6,179 nt of DNA from Sphingobacteriaceae bacterium (GTDB lineage Bacteria > Bacteroidota > Bacteroidia > Sphingobacteriales > Sphingobacteriaceae). Below, piece after piece: positions 1-6,179 of this stretch. Made by a program: the position numbers and the translations under genes. Position 1 is the first letter of the stretch. The number at the start of each line of letters is the position of its first letter. The stretch spans positions 1-6,179 of the forward strand of contig CANGZX010000049.1 in assembly GCA_947458775.1 (NCBI GenBank), written 5' to 3'. The notes beneath the pieces are model-generated. The model worked only from the letters and a program-made list of their open reading frames with translations, had not been told where the DNA came from and made no database searches.

Positions 1-2163
1 CAATAAAATGGGGCCAATAGCTTCAGCACCGGCCAATTCTTGGATTAATTTATAGGCAATATTACCCGAGGCAAGGTTAGGGAATACCAATGTATTAGCC
101 GCCTGGCCATTTAAAGTACTAAACGAAAAATTATCTTTCAATAAGGCAGGGTTCATGGCAAAATTTGCTTGCATATCGCCATCTACCAATATATCTGGAT
201 GGTTTTGATGTAGTAAACGTACTGCTTCTCTTGTTTTATCAGGCACCTCTCCTTCGTTTGAGCCAAAATTAGAATATGATAACATGGCAATACGAGGTTG
301 TATATTAAATTTCTTTATAGAACGATCAATCAGTACAGTCAAATCAACCAACTCATTTAAGGTGGGATTTACATTCACAGTAGTATCTCCAAAAAATACA
401 GGGCCTTTTTCGGTAAGCATCATGTACATACCGGCTACTTTATCTACGCCAGGTTCGGTACCAATAATTTGCAATGCTGGGCGGATAGTTTGTATATAAT
501 TTTTGGTTAGACCTGAAATTAAGGCATCTGCTTCACCAAATTGTACCATACAGGCACCAAAATAATTGCGGTCACGCAATAATTTTTTAGCCTCATACAG
601 GGTTATACCTTTACGTTGGCGTTTTTGGTAAAGATAATCTGCATAAAGTTCTGTCTTGGCTGTTTCCTCCGCCGGATCGATGATGGTAACACCTTCCATA
701 TCCAATTCGTTGGCTTCAATGAGCTCGAGTATTTTTTGCTTATCTCCTAATAATATGGGTGTAGCTACGCCATCATCATTTACAATTTGAGCGGCTTTTA
801 AAATCTTGTAATTATCGGCTTCGGCAAATACTACACGCTTAGGATCTAACTTAGCTTTATTAGAGATGGCACGCAACAAGGCATCGTCCATACCCAAACG
901 TAGCTTAAGGTCTTCTCTGTACGCATCCCAATCGGTAATGACATGTTTGGCTACGCCCGAGTCCATGGCGGCCTTAGCAACAGCCGGAGATACGGCAGTA
1001 ATTAATCTAAAATCTAACGGTTTGGGTATGATGTAATCTTTACCAAATTTTAGGTTTTTGGTATTGTATGCTAAGTTTACAGCTTCGGGCACTGGTTTTT
1101 TGGCCAAATCGGCAATAGCTTTAACAGCGGCAATTTTCATGGCCTCGTTAATGGTGGTTGCACGTACATCCAAAGCGCCACGGAAAATATAGGGGAAACC
1201 CAACACATTGTTCACTTGGTTAGGGAAATCGGAACGGCCGGTAGCCATTAACACATCTTTACGAGTTTTAATAGCTAAATTATAATCAATCTCCGGATCT
1301 GGATTGGCCATAGCAAATACAATTGGATTTTTGGCCATGCTTTTTAGCATGTCGGCAGTCAATACATCCGCAGACGATAAACCAATAAATACATCGGCAT
1401 CTTTTATGGCCTCAGCCAAGGTATTTAGTTTACGAGTAGTGGCAAACTCTGCTTTGGTTGGATCTAAATTTTCTCGAGATTGATTAATAACTCCCGTTCT
1501 ATCTACCATTACAATATTTTCTCTTTTGGCACCCATGCTCATGTATAAACGTGAGCAAGAGATGGCTGCCGCACCAGCTCCATTCACCACAATTTTAACC
1601 TTGTCAATTTTTTTCTTCTGAATTTCGCAGGCGTTTAATAAAGCTGCCGATGAAATAATAGCGGTACCATGCTGATCATCGTGCATAACCGGAATATTCA
1701 ATTCCTCCTTTAACCTACGCTCAATCTCGAAACATTCAGGGGCCTTAATATCTTCTAAATTAACTCCACCAAAAGTGGGCTCAAGGGCTTTTACAATTTT
1801 TACAAAATCATCTACATTGGTACAATCCAACTCTAAGTCAAAAACATCAATATCAGCAAAAATTTTGAATAAAATTCCTTTACCCTCCATAACCGGCTTA
1901 CCGGCTTCTGGGCCAATATTTCCTAAACCTAATACCGCAGTTCCGTTGCTAATTACGGCCACCAAGTTTCCTTTAGCGGTGTATTTGTACACATCTTCTT
2001 TATTTTCGGCAATTTTTAAACAAGGTTCGGCTACACCCGGCGAATAGGCCAAGGCTAAATCTCTTTGCGAATTGGTAGGTTTGGTAGCAACCACTTCAAT
2101 TTTCCCTGGACGACCCTGTGAGTGGTAATCTAGTGCATCTTGTTTTCGGTTTATTTTACTCAT
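1..2163 (-). CDS. maeB: NADP-dependent malic enzyme, MaeB type, with C-terminal phosphotransacetylase-like domain (C-terminus cut off)
   Basis: Cytosolic enzyme expected to decarboxylate L-malate oxidatively to pyruvate and CO2 while making NADPH. I translated 721 codons from the ATG at 2161-2163 to the left edge with no stop. The malic domain comes first: catalytic Tyr40 in YSPGVAEPC, Lys95 in GKPVMEGKG, acidic metal-binding residues at Glu137-Asp138 and in HDDQHGTA (Asp162-Asp163), then a Rossmann dinucleotide loop NGAGAAA at about 194-200 and the [11 protein letters not shown] segment. From about residue 430 a phosphotransacetylase-like domain begins (KRVVFAEAD) and runs to the edge. In studied MaeB proteins this domain is regulatory, sensing acetyl-CoA, rather than an active transferase. 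The family is about 760 residues long, so roughly 40 are missing beyond the window. NADP rather than NAD use is assigned from family resemblance only. The gene follows the lytic transglycosylase after 69 bp that contain a good promoter candidate, so it is probably transcribed independently. Confidence 0.96.
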   Translation of the reverse strand, partial: MSKINRKQDALDYHSQGRPGKIEVVATKPTNSQRDLALAYSPGVAEPCLKIAENKEDVYKYTAKGNLVAVISNGTAVLGLGNIGPEAGKPVMEGKGILFKIFADIDVFDLELDCTNVDDFVKIVKALEPTFGGVNLEDIKAPECFEIERRLKEELNIPVMHDDQHGTAIISSAALLNACEIQKKKIDKVKIVVNGAGAAAISCSRLYMSMGAKRENIVMVDRTGVINQSRENLDPTKAEFATTRKLNTLAEAIKDADVFIGLSSADVLTADMLKSMAKNPIVFAMANPDPEIDYNLAIKTRKDVLMATGRSDFPNQVNNVLGFPYIFRGALDVRATTINEAMKIAAVKAIADLAKKPVPEAVNLAYNTKNLKFGKDYIIPKPLDFRLITAVSPAVAKAAMDSGVAKHVITDWDAYREDLKLRLGMDDALLRAISNKAKLDPKRVVFAEADNYKILKAAQIVNDDGVATPILLGDKQKILELIEANELDMEGVTIIDPAEETAKTELYADYLYQKRQRKGITLYEAKKLLRDRNYFGACMVQFGEADALISGLTKNYIQTIRPALQIIGTEPGVDKVAGMYMMLTEKGPVFFGDTTVNVNPTLNELVDLTVLIDRSIKKFNIQPRIAMLSYSNFGSNEGEVPDKTREAVRLLHQNHPDILVDGDMQANFAMNPALLKDNFSFSTLNGQAANTLVFPNLASGNIAYKLIQELAGAEAIGPILL

Positions 2164-2186
2164 AGGAGAAACTTATGATTGGTTGT

Positions 2187-2220
2187 CAAAATTATGATTT
2201 TTAGCCATATAGGCGCCAAA
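2187..2220 (-). promoter_or_regulatory. Candidate Bacteroidota sigma-A promoter for maeB
   Basis: On the minus strand, TAATTTTG (2187-2194) matches the Bacteroidota -7 consensus TAnnTTTG exactly. A TTTG (2217-2220) lies 22 nt upstream, within the 17-23 nt spacing reported for the -33 TTG element in this phylum. The -7 box is 23 nt from the maeB ATG, giving a short leader. This is the only candidate in the window with both elements. It is a pattern match in AT-rich DNA, not a mapped start. Confidence 0.5.
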
Positions 2221-2240
2221 AAACAACGAATATTATCGTT
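2219..2240 (-). terminator. Weak hairpin with T-run after the lytic transglycosylase gene
   Basis: Minus-strand AACGA, a 6-nt loop and TCGTT (2225-2240) can form a 5-bp stem that spans the TAA stop at 2233-2235. G and then six T (2218-2223 region) follow directly. The shape is that of an intrinsic terminator, but the stem is short and AT-rich, so termination would be inefficient. The T-run also supplies the -33 TTTG of the maeB promoter candidate. Confidence 0.25.
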
Positions 2241-3372
2241 GAAAGATTTTTAAGCGCATACCCACTTTTAGGGCAGAGCTGTGTAATTTATTCCAAGATT
2301 TTAACTGTGAGGCGCTAAGACCTACATATTTTTTTGCAATACTGCTTAAATTATCACCACGTTTTACGGTGTAATATACAACCTTGGTACTGGTACTAGC
2401 TTGCGGCGCTACCGCAGCAACCCCAATAGCTGTGCCATGTAGCACGTGATATAAAGCGGCATAGTCCGGCTGGTTTTGGGTGGGAATAACCACCGATTTT
2501 GGAGCAGCTGGCGATCCTTTTACCATTAATTTTTTATAGGATGGATTTAGTAAAATAAGCTCTTGCAAATCTATTCCGGTGGCTCGTGCAACAGCGGCCA
2601 AAGAAACAGGTTTTACTACATCAAACACATCAGTAAGGGTATTGAAACCTGGCGATAATGGACTAATACCATAATTTTGGTAATTACTCATGATATAGGC
2701 CGTAGCAATAAACTTGGGTACGTAATTACGTGTTTCAGCCGGCAAATACGGGCTAATGGCCCAAAAATCGGCCTTGCCGCCAGCTTTTGCTATAGCTCTA
2801 GATACAGCACCTTTACCACAGTTATACGAAGCAATGGCCAATAGCCAATCGTCAAATTGGGCAAAGGCATCTTTTAAATAGGCTGCGGCGGCTTTACTAG
2901 CCTGTACGGGGTCTTTACGTTCGTCTACATCTGTGTTTATAGTAAGCCCATAGGCCTTGGCCGTACCAAACATAAATTGCCAAGGGCCGGTTGCGCCCAC
3001 TCTAGAAACTGCATTGGGGTTTAGGGCCGATTCAACTACCGACAAGAATTTCAATTCTTCGGGCAGGCCGAATTCTTTAAATACTTTTTCATAAACCGGA
3101 AAGTAATAATTAGATAAACCTAACATTTTCCCTACCTGTTCTTTGCGTTTTGTTAAAACTTCAATGTATTGCGTAACCGCCAAATTAAAGGTTTTAGGAA
3201 CAACTTGCTTTACACTGTCTCTACTTACATTTTTCTCTTGCTGATTGGATGCGCTGAATTCGGATATTGAATCCAGTAATAGACTCGAATTGCTAGGCAC
3301 AGCGGTAGCATGTACAGATTGTAAAACTATCTGCAATAACAACAAAACGGAAAGCAATGCTTTAGTTTTCAT
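2233..3372 (-). CDS. Secreted MltD-like lytic transglycosylase (SLT domain) with C-terminal LysM
   Basis: Predicted periplasmic or outer-membrane-associated enzyme that cuts the MurNAc-GlcNAc bond of peptidoglycan, leaving 1,6-anhydroMurNAc ends. From the ATG at 3370-3372 it is 379 residues. Residues 1-22 form a clear signal peptide (Lys2/Lys4, a Leu-rich core, SVHA cleavage site) with no lipobox. The SLT domain spans about 85-227, with predicted catalytic Glu114 in ESALNPNAVS, then GATGPWQFM and ASYNCGKGAV (about 181-190), all hallmarks of family 1 transglycosylases. A divergent LysM-like stretch follows (about 249-299, containing LLNPSYKK and ending VVIPTQ), then a well-formed LysM at about 333-378 (YTVKRGDNLSSIAKKY). 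An in-frame ATG at 3411 would add 13 residues before the signal peptide and run through a hairpin, so I prefer 3372. E. coli MltD is a lipoprotein; this one appears not to be. It lies 73 bp after the second tatA. Confidence 0.93.
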   Translation of the reverse strand: MKTKALLSVLLLLQIVLQSVHATAVPSNSSLLLDSISEFSASNQQEKNVSRDSVKQVVPKTFNLAVTQYIEVLTKRKEQVGKMLGLSNYYFPVYEKVFKEFGLPEELKFLSVVESALNPNAVSRVGATGPWQFMFGTAKAYGLTINTDVDERKDPVQASKAAAAYLKDAFAQFDDWLLAIASYNCGKGAVSRAIAKAGGKADFWAISPYLPAETRNYVPKFIATAYIMSNYQNYGISPLSPGFNTLTDVFDVVKPVSLAAVARATGIDLQELILLNPSYKKLMVKGSPAAPKSVVIPTQNQPDYAALYHVLHGTAIGVAAVAPQASTSTKVVYYTVKRGDNLSSIAKKYVGLSASQLKSWNKLHSSALKVGMRLKIFQR

Positions 3373-3384
3373 GCTAGCCAAAAA

Positions 3385-3407
3385 TTGCGTGGGCAAAGAA
3401 ATGCCCA
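3385..3407 (-). other. Perfect inverted repeat between tatA and the lytic transglycosylase gene
   Basis: TGGGCA and TGCCCA (3390-3407) form a perfect 6-bp, GC-rich stem with a 6-nt loop. On the minus strand it is followed after five bases by TTTTT, then by the transglycosylase ATG 17 nt past the stem. It begins 38 nt after the upstream tatA stop. It could be an intrinsic terminator ending the tat transcript, although the T-run is slightly distant, or a structured leader of the next gene. The perfect stem is seen directly; its role is inferred. Confidence 0.4.
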
Positions 3408-3445
3408 GCACAGATATGAATGGTTTAAACGGAAATTCCGGTGGC

Positions 3446-3631
3446 TTATTTTTTCTCTACGTCGCTAGAGTCGTTTTTGCCGTCTTTAGCGTCTTTAAAT
3501 TCTTTTACACCTTTGCCTAAGCCACGCATTAATTCTGGAATTTTTCTACCACCAAAAATGAGCAATACAACTACTAAAATGGCTAAAATTTCTGGGGTAC
3601 CGAATAGGCCTAATACTATAAAATTTAACAT
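3446..3631 (-). CDS. tatA: Twin-arginine translocase subunit TatA/TatE family, short paralogue (61 aa)
   Basis: Small inner-membrane protein that oligomerises to let folded twin-arginine proteins cross the membrane with TatC. The 61 residues show the standard plan: a short periplasmic N-terminus, GTPE with Glu14 at the start of the single transmembrane helix (about 13-26), the FGG hinge at 26-28, then an amphipathic helix ([20 protein letters not shown], about 29-48) and a short charged tail rich in Lys, Asp and Ser. FGxxKIPEL and RGLGKG are typical of TatA rather than TatB. The ATG at 3629-3631 lies 5 bp after the stop of the other TatA gene, so the two are almost certainly co-transcribed and perhaps translationally coupled. 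No tatC is visible in this window. Its hydrophobic segment and hinge closely resemble the upstream paralogue, suggesting a tandem duplication. Confidence 0.93.
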   Translation of the reverse strand: MLNFIVLGLFGTPEILAILVVVLLIFGGRKIPELMRGLGKGVKEFKDAKDGKNDSSDVEKK

Positions 3632-3636
3632 AATTT

Positions 3637-3915
3637 CTATTTTAAGGATGATGAATCTTTTTCTATTGGAGGCGTTTGATTAACTGGGGTTTCCTGTTCT
3701 ATAGATTCTTCTATATTGGCTTTCACCTCGTTTATATTTTTATGAATTTCTCGTTTTACTTCTTCAGATGCGTCTTGAAACTGGCGAATACCTTTGCCTA
3801 AACCACGAGCAACTTCTGGCAATTTATCGCCACCAAACAACAAGAGTGCTGCTAGCAAGATAAACAACATTTCTGGAGTACCTATGTTTAAGAAAAGGAT
3901 TACGTTTCCGCTCAC
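3637..3915 (-). CDS. tatA: Twin-arginine translocase subunit TatA family, long paralogue (92 aa, GTG start)
   Basis: Second Tat pore subunit, first in transcription order. Its core matches its neighbour: GTPE with Glu15 before the transmembrane helix (about 14-27), FGG at 27-29, and an amphipathic helix starting [17 protein letters not shown]. It differs by a longer charged helix (about 45-75, with many Glu and Lys) and a Pro/Ser-containing tail, giving a length closer to ordinary TatA. A TatB-like role is possible, since Bacteroidota often lack a clear tatB, but FGG and RGLGKG favour TatA. The start is GTG at 3913-3915: the same frame has a stop at 3919-3921, and the next in-frame Met (residue 16) would cut into the membrane helix. 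An out-of-frame ATG (3915-3917) overlaps the GTG and is followed at once by TGA. A TAnnTTTG box lies 18 bp upstream. Confidence 0.9.
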   Translation of the reverse strand: MSGNVILFLNIGTPEMLFILLAALLLFGGDKLPEVARGLGKGIRQFQDASEEVKREIHKNINEVKANIEESIEQETPVNQTPPIEKDSSSLK

Positions 3916-3933
3916 ATGCTAATTATTAGTATG

Positions 3934-3941
3934 CAAATATA
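3934..3941 (-). promoter_or_regulatory. Candidate -7 promoter box for the tatA pair
   Basis: TATATTTG on the minus strand matches TAnnTTTG exactly and lies 18 bp before the GTG start, in the 55-bp gap after the EnvC-like gene. No TTG is present 17-23 nt upstream, so the -33 part is weak or absent. If used, the leader would be roughly a dozen bases. Confidence 0.4.
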
Positions 3942-3970
3942 CGACATTTTTTAAGGGCGACATGTTAAAT

Positions 3971-5233
3971 TTAATTCGCTAGCCAGCCAGCAGGGTTCAT
4001 TGGGGTGCCCCCTTTCCACAATTCAAAGTGTACTTCGGTACTATCATCGCTTGGGTCGGTAGCTACCACACCCAGGCTTTGTTTCACCGAAACTTTTTGT
4101 CCGGCCGCAACACTTGTAGATTTTAAGTTAGAATAAATGGTAAAATATTCTCCATGACGTATCATAACCGCAAAGGTGGCGCCAACACTAAATACCCTGC
4201 GCACTTCTCCGGAAAAAACGGCTCTTACAGTAGCTCCAGGATTAGTACGGATGTCTACACCGTTATTAGACATGGTTACGTTTGCACCATAGCTGTGGGT
4301 GCCAAAACTCTCGGTAATGGTACCATTGGTTACAGGCCAAGGTAAACGGCCTCTATTATCTAAAAAGTCGGAAGATAACTTGGCAGATTCGGGGGTTGCC
4401 GATAAAATACTCGAGCCTTTTGCCACCGGCTTGGTTGTGGCTGTTCTGTTTTCAGATTTCGCTTTATCTGCATCTACTTTTGCCGCCGTTTCTGCTTTTT
4501 TACGCTCAGCATCAATTTCACGTGCAACAGCCGCTTGTAAGGCTCTGTTTAATTGAATAGACTCCCGCTGTTTTTTGCTCAGCTCTTGTTTAAGCTGTTT
4601 TTCTTGCTTGGTTAAACCGCTGAGTACCTTGGTTTGACTATTTTTTTCTTTTCCTAGGGTTTGCTTTTCTTTTTGTTGATCATTTAAGAGATTGGTTTTT
4701 TCCTCCTTATTTTGATCGAGAACCATAATTTTTACGTTTAAATCATGCTGAGTGCCCTGAATATAATTTGCCTGTTTTTTACGGTATTGCGTAAACTGCT
4801 GCAAATATTTCAAGCGCTTATAGGCCTGATTAAAATTTTCGGCAGCAAATACAAACATCAACTTGCTGTATGCACTTTGGTTTCGTTGTTCGAAACGAAG
4901 CATTCCTGCATATTCTTTCTTAAGCTGATTTAGTTGCGATTGCAGGTTAATTACGGTCTTTGTGTTTTGGTTAATCTGATTATCCAAGAGATTTATCTCA
5001 GAATTAATCGTATTAATTTTTTGTTCGCGGAGCCTGATTTTAGAATTTAAGTCCCGTATTTGCTTTAAAGATAACTTTTTGCTCGATGAGGTTTTATTCA
5101 GCGTGCGGTTTAATTCTTCAATCTCTCTGGTTAGTGCCTCTTTTTTACGCTTTAGGTCGGCACTACTTTGTGCATGTGCCTGCATACCCAAAACCATGCA
5201 AAAGAAAAACAAGAGATAAAAAAACTTTTTCAT
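3971..5233 (-). CDS. EnvC-like murein hydrolase activator: coiled coil plus degenerate LytM/M23 domain
   Basis: Predicted exported protein of 420 residues. Residues 1-21 are a signal peptide (MKK, Phe/Leu-rich core, AHA cleavage site). Residues about 24-260 are Lys/Glu/Gln-rich heptad-like coiled coil, broken near 120-150 by an EnvC-like stretch (LMFVFAAENFNQAYKRLKYL). After a linker, residues about 297-418 form a LytM (peptidase M23) fold, starting LPWPVTNGTITESFG. Key residues are altered. The first zinc His is Asn323 (NNGVDI, with Asp327 kept), the catalytic His of the TxYxH motif is Asn369 (TIYSNL), and the first His of HxH is Glu400 (EVHFELW, with His402 kept). It should therefore not cut peptide bonds itself. 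As in E. coli EnvC, it more likely activates an N-acetylmuramoyl-L-alanine amidase at the division site. Its amidase partner is not in the window. The gene lies 19 bp after the DUF4292 gene. Confidence 0.92.
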   Translation of the reverse strand: MKKFFYLLFFFCMVLGMQAHAQSSADLKRKKEALTREIEELNRTLNKTSSSKKLSLKQIRDLNSKIRLREQKINTINSEINLLDNQINQNTKTVINLQSQLNQLKKEYAGMLRFEQRNQSAYSKLMFVFAAENFNQAYKRLKYLQQFTQYRKKQANYIQGTQHDLNVKIMVLDQNKEEKTNLLNDQQKEKQTLGKEKNSQTKVLSGLTKQEKQLKQELSKKQRESIQLNRALQAAVAREIDAERKKAETAAKVDADKAKSENRTATTKPVAKGSSILSATPESAKLSSDFLDNRGRLPWPVTNGTITESFGTHSYGANVTMSNNGVDIRTNPGATVRAVFSGEVRRVFSVGATFAVMIRHGEYFTIYSNLKSTSVAAGQKVSVKQSLGVVATDPSDDSTEVHFELWKGGTPMNPAGWLAN

Positions 5234-5237
5234 GCTG

Positions 5238-5245
5238 CAAATGTA
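5238..5245 (-). promoter_or_regulatory. Candidate -7 promoter box directly before the EnvC-like start codon
   Basis: TACATTTG on the minus strand matches TAnnTTTG exactly and ends only 4 bp before the ATG at 5231-5233. A transcript starting about 5-7 nt downstream of such a box would begin at or next to the start codon, giving a leaderless mRNA. No TTG is seen at the usual -33 distance, which would fall inside the end of the upstream gene. Confidence 0.35.
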
Positions 5246-5252
5246 TTTAAAA

Positions 5253-6044
5253 TTAGTTTTTTACCGAAAATCGTTTGGGAACACTAAACGGAAAATCTAA
5301 CGGTGTGTCTTTTTCTACTTTAGTGTATTTTAATTCTGCCTGAACCGATTTAGCGCCCACCAACGAACTTAATTTAAGTACATGTGGTAATAATTGTCCA
5401 CCTGCATCCCAAAAATCAGTATAACTTACCTGTAATTCTTGCTTGGCTGTAGCATCTTGCAGGTGTAAATTGTTCATTTTCAAGGCTTCGTTAAATCGAA
5501 TGTCGTATTTAATGCTGCTCAAATTACCTAGTAGCTGTACCAAGGAGTCTTTGGTGCTTATTTCATGTGTTTGTTTAAAAATTTCGGGCCATATATTGCC
5601 TACCAACATGGCTTGTACTGTTCCAAAATTTACTTGAGGATTGGTATACTCGTGTATATAACTAAACGGCTTTCTTATGTACACACTCTCTAAACGATTG
5701 ATGATTTTAATGCTATCGGGTGTAATGAGCATGCGGGCAACTTCTAAGCCGGCAATAGCGGTTACAGAGATCCATATTTTTTTATCGTTCTCTATGCGGA
5801 TGGCCACACTTACATCGTTCGAATTGCCGTCTAAACTGATGCTAGCCTTCGACTTGATAGATAACCTATCAAAACGCACTTGAGTTTGCTCAATAGCCGC
5901 CAACTTTTCAGCATAACTGCGCTGAATTGCTAGTTTATCTACATCAATTGCTTTTTTTCTTGCCGAACATCCGCCTAAACCTATAAGCAAAACACTGCAT
6001 AAAAAGAGGAAACGAAAAGGATTTAGGCGAAGAATCATAGGCAT
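5253..6044 (-). CDS. DUF4292-family lipoprotein, possibly LolB-like
   Basis: Predicted 263-residue lipoprotein. The N-terminus has basic residues, a hydrophobic core (about 11-23) and lipobox LGGC, making Cys26 the lipidated residue. The residues after it (SARKK) are basic, without the acidic surface-export signal known in Bacteroidota, which favours a periplasm-facing anchor. The body resembles DUF4292 proteins: repeated amphipathic beta strands, with IWISVTAIAGLEVARMLITP (90-109), SIKIINR (111-117), and VQAMLVGN (143-150). This order of a Trp-containing strand, a small hydrophobic loop, a strand ending in a Pro turn, and a helix ending in LxG recalls the LolA/LolB fold, which receives lipoproteins for insertion in the outer membrane. 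That function is inference. The ATG at 6042-6044 is the first of two close starts; Met3 (6036-6038) would also keep the signal peptide. It lies 18 bp after dut and 19 bp before the EnvC-like gene, suggesting an operon. Confidence 0.85.
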   Translation of the reverse strand: MPMILRLNPFRFLFLCSVLLIGLGGCSARKKAIDVDKLAIQRSYAEKLAAIEQTQVRFDRLSIKSKASISLDGNSNDVSVAIRIENDKKIWISVTAIAGLEVARMLITPDSIKIINRLESVYIRKPFSYIHEYTNPQVNFGTVQAMLVGNIWPEIFKQTHEISTKDSLVQLLGNLSSIKYDIRFNEALKMNNLHLQDATAKQELQVSYTDFWDAGGQLLPHVLKLSSLVGAKSVQAELKYTKVEKDTPLDFPFSVPKRFSVKN

Positions 6045-6062
6045 AAATGTCTGAAAAATAAA

Positions 6063-6179
6063 TTAAGAAACACCGGTATGACCATAACCACCAGCTCCTC
6101 TGCTAGTTGCACTTAGCTCACTAACCTCACACCAAGCAACTGTTTCGTGTTTAGAAATAATCATTTGAGCAATTCTATC
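6063..6179 (-). CDS. dut: dUTP diphosphatase, C-terminal 38 residues (N-terminus beyond the window)
   Basis: The fragment reads from the right edge to TAA at 6063-6065. It starts [10 protein letters not shown], matching the dUTPase strand that carries the GxRIAQ motif, and ends with [12 protein letters not shown], the glycine-rich motif V that closes over the nucleotide in trimeric dUTPases. The enzyme splits dUTP to dUMP and pyrophosphate, keeping uracil out of DNA and feeding dTMP synthesis. Typical proteins are about 145-150 residues, so about three quarters lies outside the window. The usual aromatic residue of motif V is Tyr here (GGYGHTG) rather than Phe, a common variant. It precedes the DUF4292 gene by 18 bp and may share its transcript. 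Confidence 0.93.
   Translation of the reverse strand, partial: DRIAQMIISKHETVAWCEVSELSATSRGAGGYGHTGVS

Noticed and set aside
284..499. Plus-strand open frame of 71 codons
   Set aside because: It lies antisense inside the phosphotransacetylase-like part of maeB, whose minus-strand reading is uninterrupted and family-like.
1775..2047. Plus-strand open frame of 90 codons
   Set aside because: It is antisense to the most conserved part of the malic enzyme domain and has no recognisable protein features.
3373..3411. Longer start for the lytic transglycosylase (ATG at 3411)
   Set aside because: It would put 13 residues before a complete signal peptide and translate the inverted repeat; the ATG at 3372 gives a normal exported protein.
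3423..3440. Palindromic GTTTAAAC next to CGGAA-A-TTCCG after the short tatA gene
   Set aside because: The palindromes are short, have no second copy in the window and no T-run; probably chance, though an operator cannot be excluded.
3245..3683. Two overlapping plus-strand open frames (3245-3520 and 3441-3683)
   Set aside because: They overlap each other and are antisense to the transglycosylase signal peptide and the TatA genes. Their hydrophobic stretches mirror the coding strand.
3919..3963. 14-codon minus-strand frame (ATG at 3963, TAG at 3919-3921) upstream of tatA
   Set aside because: It is very short and contains the TATATTTG promoter box; nothing supports it as a gene or leader peptide.
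4154..4933. Plus-strand open frames antisense to the EnvC-like gene
   Set aside because: The minus-strand frame encodes a clear signal peptide, coiled coil and LytM fold; the plus-strand frames show none.
5443..5883. Plus-strand open frames antisense to the DUF4292 gene
   Set aside because: They are shadows of the lipoprotein gene, without start signals or recognisable domains.

Overview
The window reads as a piece of chromosome from a Bacteroidota bacterium, most like the Sphingobacteriaceae (Pedobacter/Mucilaginibacter type). This is inferred from AT-rich DNA, start codons without Shine-Dalgarno sequences, promoter-like boxes of the Bacteroidota form TAnnTTTG, a DUF4292-type lipoprotein, an EnvC-like protein with a degenerate LytM domain, and two tandem TatA genes. 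No mobile element, CRISPR array, tRNA or rRNA was seen. Every convincing gene lies on the minus strand, so transcription runs from high to low coordinates.

Layout in transcription order: the last 38 codons of dUTPase (dut, cut by the right edge, 6063-6179); a DUF4292 outer-membrane-type lipoprotein (5253-6044); an EnvC-like coiled-coil protein with a degenerate LytM/M23 domain (3971-5233); two adjacent TatA-family genes (3637-3915 with a GTG start, and 3446-3631); a secreted MltD-like lytic transglycosylase with a C-terminal LysM (2233-3372); and a MaeB-type malic enzyme fused to a phosphotransacetylase-like domain (1-2163, cut by the left edge before its stop). Gaps between genes are 5 to 73 bp, so the coding density is very high and no stretch above 300 bp lacks a gene.

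The five central genes form an envelope block: a possible lipoprotein-insertion factor, a probable activator of cell-wall amidases, two Tat translocase pore subunits and a glycan-strand cutting enzyme. One coherent but unproven reading is outer-membrane and peptidoglycan maintenance during growth and division. Some Gram-negative bacteria export cell-wall amidases through Tat and activate them with EnvC, which would link the Tat and EnvC genes. The flanking dut and maeB genes are housekeeping metabolism. Perfect TAnnTTTG boxes precede envC-like, tatA and maeB, so the block may be read from several internal promoters rather than one.

Nothing here is clearly a new biological system. The points most worth a second look are the LolB-like pattern of the DUF4292 lipoprotein, the loss of metal and catalytic residues in the LytM domain, the predicted leaderless start of the EnvC-like gene, and the paired TatA genes without tatC.
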